Source: Stentor roeselii
Lineage: Eukaryota > Ciliophora > Heterotrichea > Heterotrichida > Stentoridae
Length of the DNA stretch: 64,000 nucleotides
Assembly (NCBI GenBank): GCA_006503475.1
Contig: RSEH01000112.1
Location: forward strand, 1 to 64,000
Direction of reading: 5' to 3'
Of the stretch, positions 59,733-64,000 are shown piece after piece. The notes beneath the pieces were generated by a model, which was not told where the DNA came from, did not search any database, and worked only from the letters and a program-made list of their open reading frames with translations. Made by a program: the position numbers and the translations under genes. Every line of letters begins with the position of its first letter. Within the stretch, counting starts at the first letter, position 1.

Positions 59733-60632
59733 ATGGAAGAACAGTACATCCCAAGGCAATTGTGGGAAGTCTGGCCAGGCAAGAATCGTTTTTTTTGTAA
59801 AGGAAGACTAATGTTAGGCCCTCGATCAGACCAGCGTTATTTCATCTCAAGTCTTATTATATTGACAGTGATTCCAATCATATTTTTTGTATTCTTATCA
59901 GGTTACCTGGTGTTGGAAGGTTACTACATGATGACAGCGATAGATCTCATCCTTTACATCTGCACAATCTTTTTTTTCTTTAAAACTTCCTTGACAGAGC
60001 CAGGAATAATCCCAAGAAGAAGCGTTCTTCAAGTATTAGGCCAAAGAATCGATCAAGAAAACTTCAAAATGTGCACTACTTGTTTTATTTACAAATCAAA
60101 ACGTACTCATCACTGTCGAGAATGCGATAATTGTGTAGAAATCTTTGATCATCATTGCAGATTCTTGAACAACTGTATTGGAGCTCGTAATTATAGATAT
60201 TTTTTCATTTTTATTCTTTTTTTATCACTATTTTGTATATTAACAATAGTGATTTGCTTTCAGTTCATTTTTTTTGACTTTGGGGAAAAAGGATATGGGA
60301 AGAGGACTTGTAACGAATAAATAGTTGTTGGAAATGAAGTGTTTAACTTGAGTTTGTCTGTGATTCTTGCGGTTGTTTGCACACTACTTGGGATTTTTCC
60401 TACTCTCTTGTGCTTGCAACATCTTGTGATGTGCTTTACTGGGCAGACTACTAAAGAAAGGGTTTATGGACAACAAGATCAACAAGGAAATAAATGTGTT
60501 TTCAAGTGTAAAAGGAAAAACTCTAGGTTTGACTTGAGAAGGGTCTTGAATGAACAGGAGTTTTTTAAGATTAAGAATGGAACTATTGAAACTATTGAAA
60601 TTGAAATGGACTCTTTTTCTTTTGGTAAATAA
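59733..60632 (+). CDS. DHHC palmitoyltransferase (one 15-nt intron)
   Basis: Joining 59733-60309 to 60325-60632 gives 294 residues. Four membrane spans surround a cytosolic zinc-binding cysteine-rich domain: CTTCFIYKSKRTHHCRECDN, then DHHC in EIFDHHCRFLNNCIGARNYRYF. The N-terminal line RYFISSLIILTVIPIIFF is typical. DHHC enzymes S-acylate proteins at Golgi or plasma membranes, and several proteins encoded here have MGC-type N-termini that could be substrates. The TTxE motif is present as QTTKER after span 4. The intron falls between spans 3 and 4. Confidence 0.9.
60310..60324 (+). other. 15-nt spliceosomal intron
   Basis: GTAACGAATAAATAG, with A at position 10, phase 1. Removal creates a Phe codon and joins GKRT to VGNEVFNLSL. 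Confidence 0.9.
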
Positions 60633-61452
60633 TTTTTTCGGATTGGTTTTAAGTGGACTTTGGTAATTTATGAAGAATTTATTAAATTTTTAGGATTTTA
60701 GATAATCAGGAATTTTTGGGAATTTTTGAGTTTTTTGATGTATTTTTAGGTTTTTTTAGATTATTTGGATGTTTGGGTTTATAAATGATTTGCTAGGGAC
60801 ATTTTATGCTTGCTTTAAAAAGTACCTTCTGCATGTATTTCTCATATTTACTTCCTGGCAGGCTGAAATCATGCAAAGATAGAGTTTCACTAAATAAGAA
60901 ATATAAATCAGCCTTATTTTATCAATCCTATAGTTTTTATCTGCACAGCCCTATATAATGTATATTAATTTCAAATAATTCAATTATTTTTTTTTGTTTC
61001 CAAATCTTGATAATCTCGAATAATTCTCTCATAAAACATCCAGTTTTTCCTCAAAAGTTCAAAAAACATCTAATAATCCTCTAAATACTAAAAAATTTCC
61101 AAAATCCTAATCAACTCACCAAATCAAAACCTTCCTAAAAACATCAAATTTCACCTTAAAAGCTCCTTTCTTCCAAAAATTCAACTTCCTTCAAAGTTTT
61201 TTCCACTCTGCTTAAAAAATCCCATCAAAAAATTCGCAAACCCTAAAGTCTTCTCGAAATGCCAGCTCAATTCAAAAGCAGTCCTTCTAAAAGGTCATCT
61301 ACCCATAATCCATCCTAAAACTATACTCCTCCCAAGTCCTCCTCCAAACCTGAAACACTCCAAGTAATTCCAACTCAAAGCAAAAGTAATCCAAACCCAC
61401 TATACAAAAAAAATCTCTGAGTTATCCGTTATCAGAAACTGCTACAATTAAG
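60633..61452. other. intergenic region with long G-free leader
   Basis: 820 nt. 60633-60780 is T/G-rich (3' flank of the DHHC gene), and 60780-61000 is mixed. 61020-61440 is A/C/T-rich with hardly any G on the plus strand (none in 61081-61140), the clearest example of the leader composition. No open frame or RNA gene is seen. Confidence 0.55.
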
Positions 61453-62121
61453 ATGAACAGAAATACACCTTGTGAGGCCAAACAAGGAAAGTGGACTTCA
61501 GAAGAAGATGAACTTCTTCGTTCAGCGATAGATGAACACGGTGAAAAAAAGTGGAAGCTGGTTTCGAAGAAGGTCCATGGCAGGTCCCCAATTCAATGTT
61601 TGCATCGATGGACTAAAATTCTTAAGCCTGGACTCATCAAAGGCCCCTGGACTGAGTCGGAAGACCAGATGTTGATGGACTGGGTCGCGAAAGAAGGACC
61701 TGTCAAGTGGTCAAGATGCTCTAAGATCATTCAAGGACGCAATGGAAAACAATGCAGAGAACGTTGGTGTAATCATCTTGATCCTAGTGTCAGGAAAGGA
61801 CAGTGGACACTTGAAGAAGATGTCATTATTTTCAATGTTTTTCAGGCTTTTGGACCGAAATGGGCTTTCATTTCAAGGTTTTTGCCGGGAAGAACTGAAA
61901 ATTCAATAAAAAATAGGTTTTACTCAACAGTTAGAAAAATTGACAATAGGAAAAAAGTTGCTGAGGAAATTGATAAAAATTCGCAGGGGGAATTTGGAGA
62001 ATTGTCGAAATCTTTTATTTTTTTGAATAGTTTTCAGGAAAATCAAGAATTTTTTACTGTTGCTGTGGATCAAAATGGAAGGTTTTCGGGGAATCATTTT
62101 GAGTTTTGTTTTGGACAGTAG
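61453..62121 (+). CDS. three-repeat MYB transcription factor
   Basis: 222 residues with R1, R2 and R3 MYB repeats at about 12-58, 64-110 and 115-160: GKWTSEEDELLRSAI, GPWTESEDQMLMDWV and GQWTLEEDVIIFNVF, each with the regularly spaced tryptophans (third-repeat substitutions F are usual). CRERWCNHLDP and SIKNRFYSTVRK are the DNA-contact helices. c-MYB-like three-repeat proteins bind YAACNG and control cell-cycle and differentiation genes. The C-terminal 50 residues are short, with no clear activation domain. Confidence 0.92.
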   Translation: MNRNTPCEAKQGKWTSEEDELLRSAIDEHGEKKWKLVSKKVHGRSPIQCLHRWTKILKPGLIKGPWTESEDQMLMDWVAKEGPVKWSRCSKIIQGRNGKQCRERWCNHLDPSVRKGQWTLEEDVIIFNVFQAFGPKWAFISRFLPGRTENSIKNRFYSTVRKIDNRKKVAEEIDKNSQGEFGELSKSFIFLNSFQENQEFFTVAVDQNGRFSGNHFEFCFGQ

Positions 62122-62983
62122 TAAATTTGATATACATTTATTATTTAGTTTTATTTAAATCTCCTCTATTTTATAGAATCACTGATTTGGGAATTTATTG
62201 ATTGCAGTTAAATAGTTTTTCTTAGGTTTTTTTATGTTTTTTTGGAGGATTATTTCAATTTAGAGGATTTTTTAAGTGTTTAATGTATCTGGCGACACTT
62301 TGGTTGGGTAAAAGTTTTACTTAAAAATTAATCATAGACAATTTTTAGGAATTTTCTAGTGAAAAGTTCCGGTTTAGTAATTTAAATCAGTTGTTTAGGG
62401 ATCATTTGAGTCTTTTGGATTGAATGTTAGAGAGACATTTTTTATATAATTTAAATCTTTTATATGTTTATAGGATCCTATTATATGATCAAAATTTAGA
62501 TTTAGCTGTGTTAATGTTTAATTAAGTTCTAAAACCATAAAATGACAAAAAATTTAATTAAAGTGATCAAGAAATCTAAAAATTGATTTTATTCGATACT
62601 AACCAGCAAGTAACTTAATCAAAATCAAGTGATTATGATAACGACATACAAATTTTTTATATATTTTTTTGTGCCTTAGATGATTATATGTCATAAAAAA
62701 AATTTTGAAATTTTAGTTTCTTATGATACTGAAGACATATTTAATTTTTCCCCACCTATACAAAATGATTAAGATTTATATAAGATGATGACTCTAATAA
62801 CCCTAACACTAATAAATTATTTCTATCTCAAATAAATCATTAAGTTACTATTTAGATTTAATTATACAACCAATATTCTTACATTAGCATTATTTTATAT
62901 GATCTTTTCACGAAATATTCTGTATTATAAGCATTTAAACTTCACCCTTCATAGTATTCCAAATAAATCCTAAAATATTAAAC
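62122..62983. other. gene-free AT-rich region
   Basis: 862 nt between convergent genes. The first ~350 nt are T/G-rich, as in other 3' flanks of plus-strand genes; the remainder is AT-rich. A single CCCTAACA (62801-62808) occurs but is isolated. No gene is recognised. Confidence 0.55.
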
Positions 62984-63781
62984 CTAACGCAGCCTTGGGT
63001 TTTTATCCTGTTCATGATCGAATGAAATCTCGATTTCATAAATATTCTGCCAATTTTTACCTGTGACGAAAATTCTTTCATCAAAAACAGCAATTCCATT
63101 GAGGACAAACCCTGCAAACCAACTGACATTTTCATTTTTTTCTAGATCGCTTAGGTTGATCCACCCCAAGACCTTTCCATCACTCGGGCTAATCCTTGCA
63201 ACAAACTTAGAAAAATAAACATTTGCCCAGATCTCTCCATCAACCCATTCCAATTCATTTAAATTATGAATATTGGAGTTGAGACTTTTAACCTCGACTG
63301 ATTCCACAACTTCAAAATTTTCAGGATCGACTTTGAACAACTTAGAGCTTCCATCAGTGACATAAAGCCAAGTCCCATCATTGCAAAGGCCCCATCCAGA
63401 GGAGATCTCAGAAGGCAACTTGAGAGTTCGAAGAAGATTCAAAGACTTTGAATAAACATAAACATCTCGCTCCTGCCAAGTCAGTTGAAAGATTTCATCA
63501 TTCAGAATCGTCAGGCCTTCGCCGAAGGCTGAAGTTGGAAGAGGAATCTCTTGAAGCTTTTCCATTGAAGGGAAGGAGTAGGACTGCAACTTACTTTCAC
63601 CGTATTGGCCTGTTGACTGGTAAAGTTGACCTGATGAGTCGAATTCTAAACCTTGACTGAGTAGGACTTACGTGTAGTCTGACTTGCCGTGAGGGTATTT
63701 TTCTTTGATTGAGTACTTGTAGATTGGAACGGAAGAGGCTGTGATTGATAAGTACATCGTGATTAGACTGAAATAAAGCAT
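62984..63781 (-). CDS. secreted glutaminyl-peptide cyclotransferase, plant/bacterial type (one 15-nt intron)
   Basis: Joining 63781-63672 to 63656-62984 gives 260 residues. The signal peptide MLYFSLITMYLSITASS is followed by a five-bladed beta-propeller glutamine cyclotransferase: YTQGLEFD...YQSTGQYGES, FGEGLTILNDEIFQLTWQE, GWGLCNDGTWLYVTDGSSKL, LNELEWVDGEIWANVY, GKVLGWINLSDL, VLNGIAV...FVTGKNW. The enzyme cyclises N-terminal Gln to pyroglutamate on secreted proteins. The family is found in plants, bacteria and protists and is unrelated in fold to animal QPCT. The start is in an AATAAATG context. Confidence 0.92.
63657..63671 (-). other. 15-nt spliceosomal intron
   Basis: Minus strand GTAAGTCCTACTCAG, with A at position 10, phase 2. 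Removal gives the expected YTQGLEFD line of the cyclase family. Confidence 0.93.
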
Positions 63782-64000
63782 TTATTTTGGAGGTTTGAAT
63801 TAGATTAGATTTTGGAAAGGGATTTATTAACAATATTTTCATGGAATTTTATGGGGTGAAAGAATATCAGTTATTTCATTGTTCTTTTAAGTTCTGAAGT
63901 TTTGATTTGCAAAATTGTGATTTTAGATGTAGAATATTTATTTTATTAGGAAATTTGAAGATGCTCTCTGATTCGACTTTGAAATAACTGGATGTTAATC

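Noticed and set aside
60339-60632. Separate 97-residue membrane protein
   Set aside because: It is exon 2 of the DHHC enzyme, carrying the fourth span and the TTxE-like motif.
62801-62808. CCCTAACA, the heterotrich telomere unit
   Set aside because: It is a single isolated copy inside AT-rich DNA between genes; no tandem array, so not a telomere or an internal telomeric tract.
1721-63781. UGA or UAA/UAG reassignment, common in ciliates
   Set aside because: Genes end at all three stops just before neighbouring genes, and Trp and Gln positions in conserved motifs use TGG and CAA/CAG.

Overview
The window reads as a macronuclear-type contig from a heterotrich ciliate, most likely Stentor or a close relative. 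It is AT-rich and packed with genes on both strands. TAA, TAG and TGA all act as real stops, so the code is standard; this argues against Blepharisma (UGA = Trp) and Condylostoma. Interrupted genes are rejoined by 15-nt introns of the form GTA...A.. .AG with an A at position 10, the hallmark heterotrich mini-intron. I find nine 15-nt introns and one candidate 14-nt intron, all checked by reading frame.

Layout. 1-1720 is gene-free with a small 20-bp tandem repeat. 1721-5405 (+) holds a RING/B-box protein, PRPF3, an RquA rhodoquinone enzyme and a myristoylated PH-domain protein. 5414-10663 holds coiled-coil proteins, a tristetraprolin-like CCCH protein, importin alpha and an EF-hand protein. 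11304-17733 holds coiled-coil proteins, a kinesin-7 and a CDPK. 17766-23027 is one 1753-residue fusion of adenylate-kinase-like modules, two FHA domains, a pseudokinase and a calmodulin-like tail. 23049-27672 holds a duplicated zinc-motif protein, a coiled-coil protein and an SLC44 transporter. 27673-30731 is gene-poor, with two tandemly duplicated small membrane proteins and a decayed coding remnant. 30732-36368 and 47168-50982 are paralogous cysteine-rich, LamG-like, multi-spanning surface proteins. 36961-47010 holds a gamma-synergin homologue, a THOC5-like protein, an ARM pseudokinase, a ketoacyl-CoA reductase, a very tight minus-strand gene array and RPB7. 52858-63781 holds two unrecognised proteins, DNAAF6, MCM7, a DHHC palmitoyltransferase, a three-repeat MYB and a secreted glutaminyl cyclase.

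Themes. Core functions (splicing, nuclear import, replication licensing, RNA polymerase II, mRNA export) sit beside ciliate cell-biology genes (dynein-arm assembly, kinesin, calcium kinases, membrane adaptors, surface proteins). The genes do not form a single pathway.

Most notable: (1) the adenylate kinase-FHA-pseudo-CDPK fusion, whose four EF-hands are canonical while its kinase motifs are eroded, next to a CDPK with the opposite pattern; (2) RquA, pointing to rhodoquinone-based hypoxic respiration; (3) the 14-nt intron candidate; (4) extreme compaction, with divergent start codons 5 nt apart and a stop and a start 1 nt apart; (5) a strong strand-asymmetric base composition that marks gene leaders and switches abruptly inside long genes. 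All family names come from motif reading by eye, without database searches.
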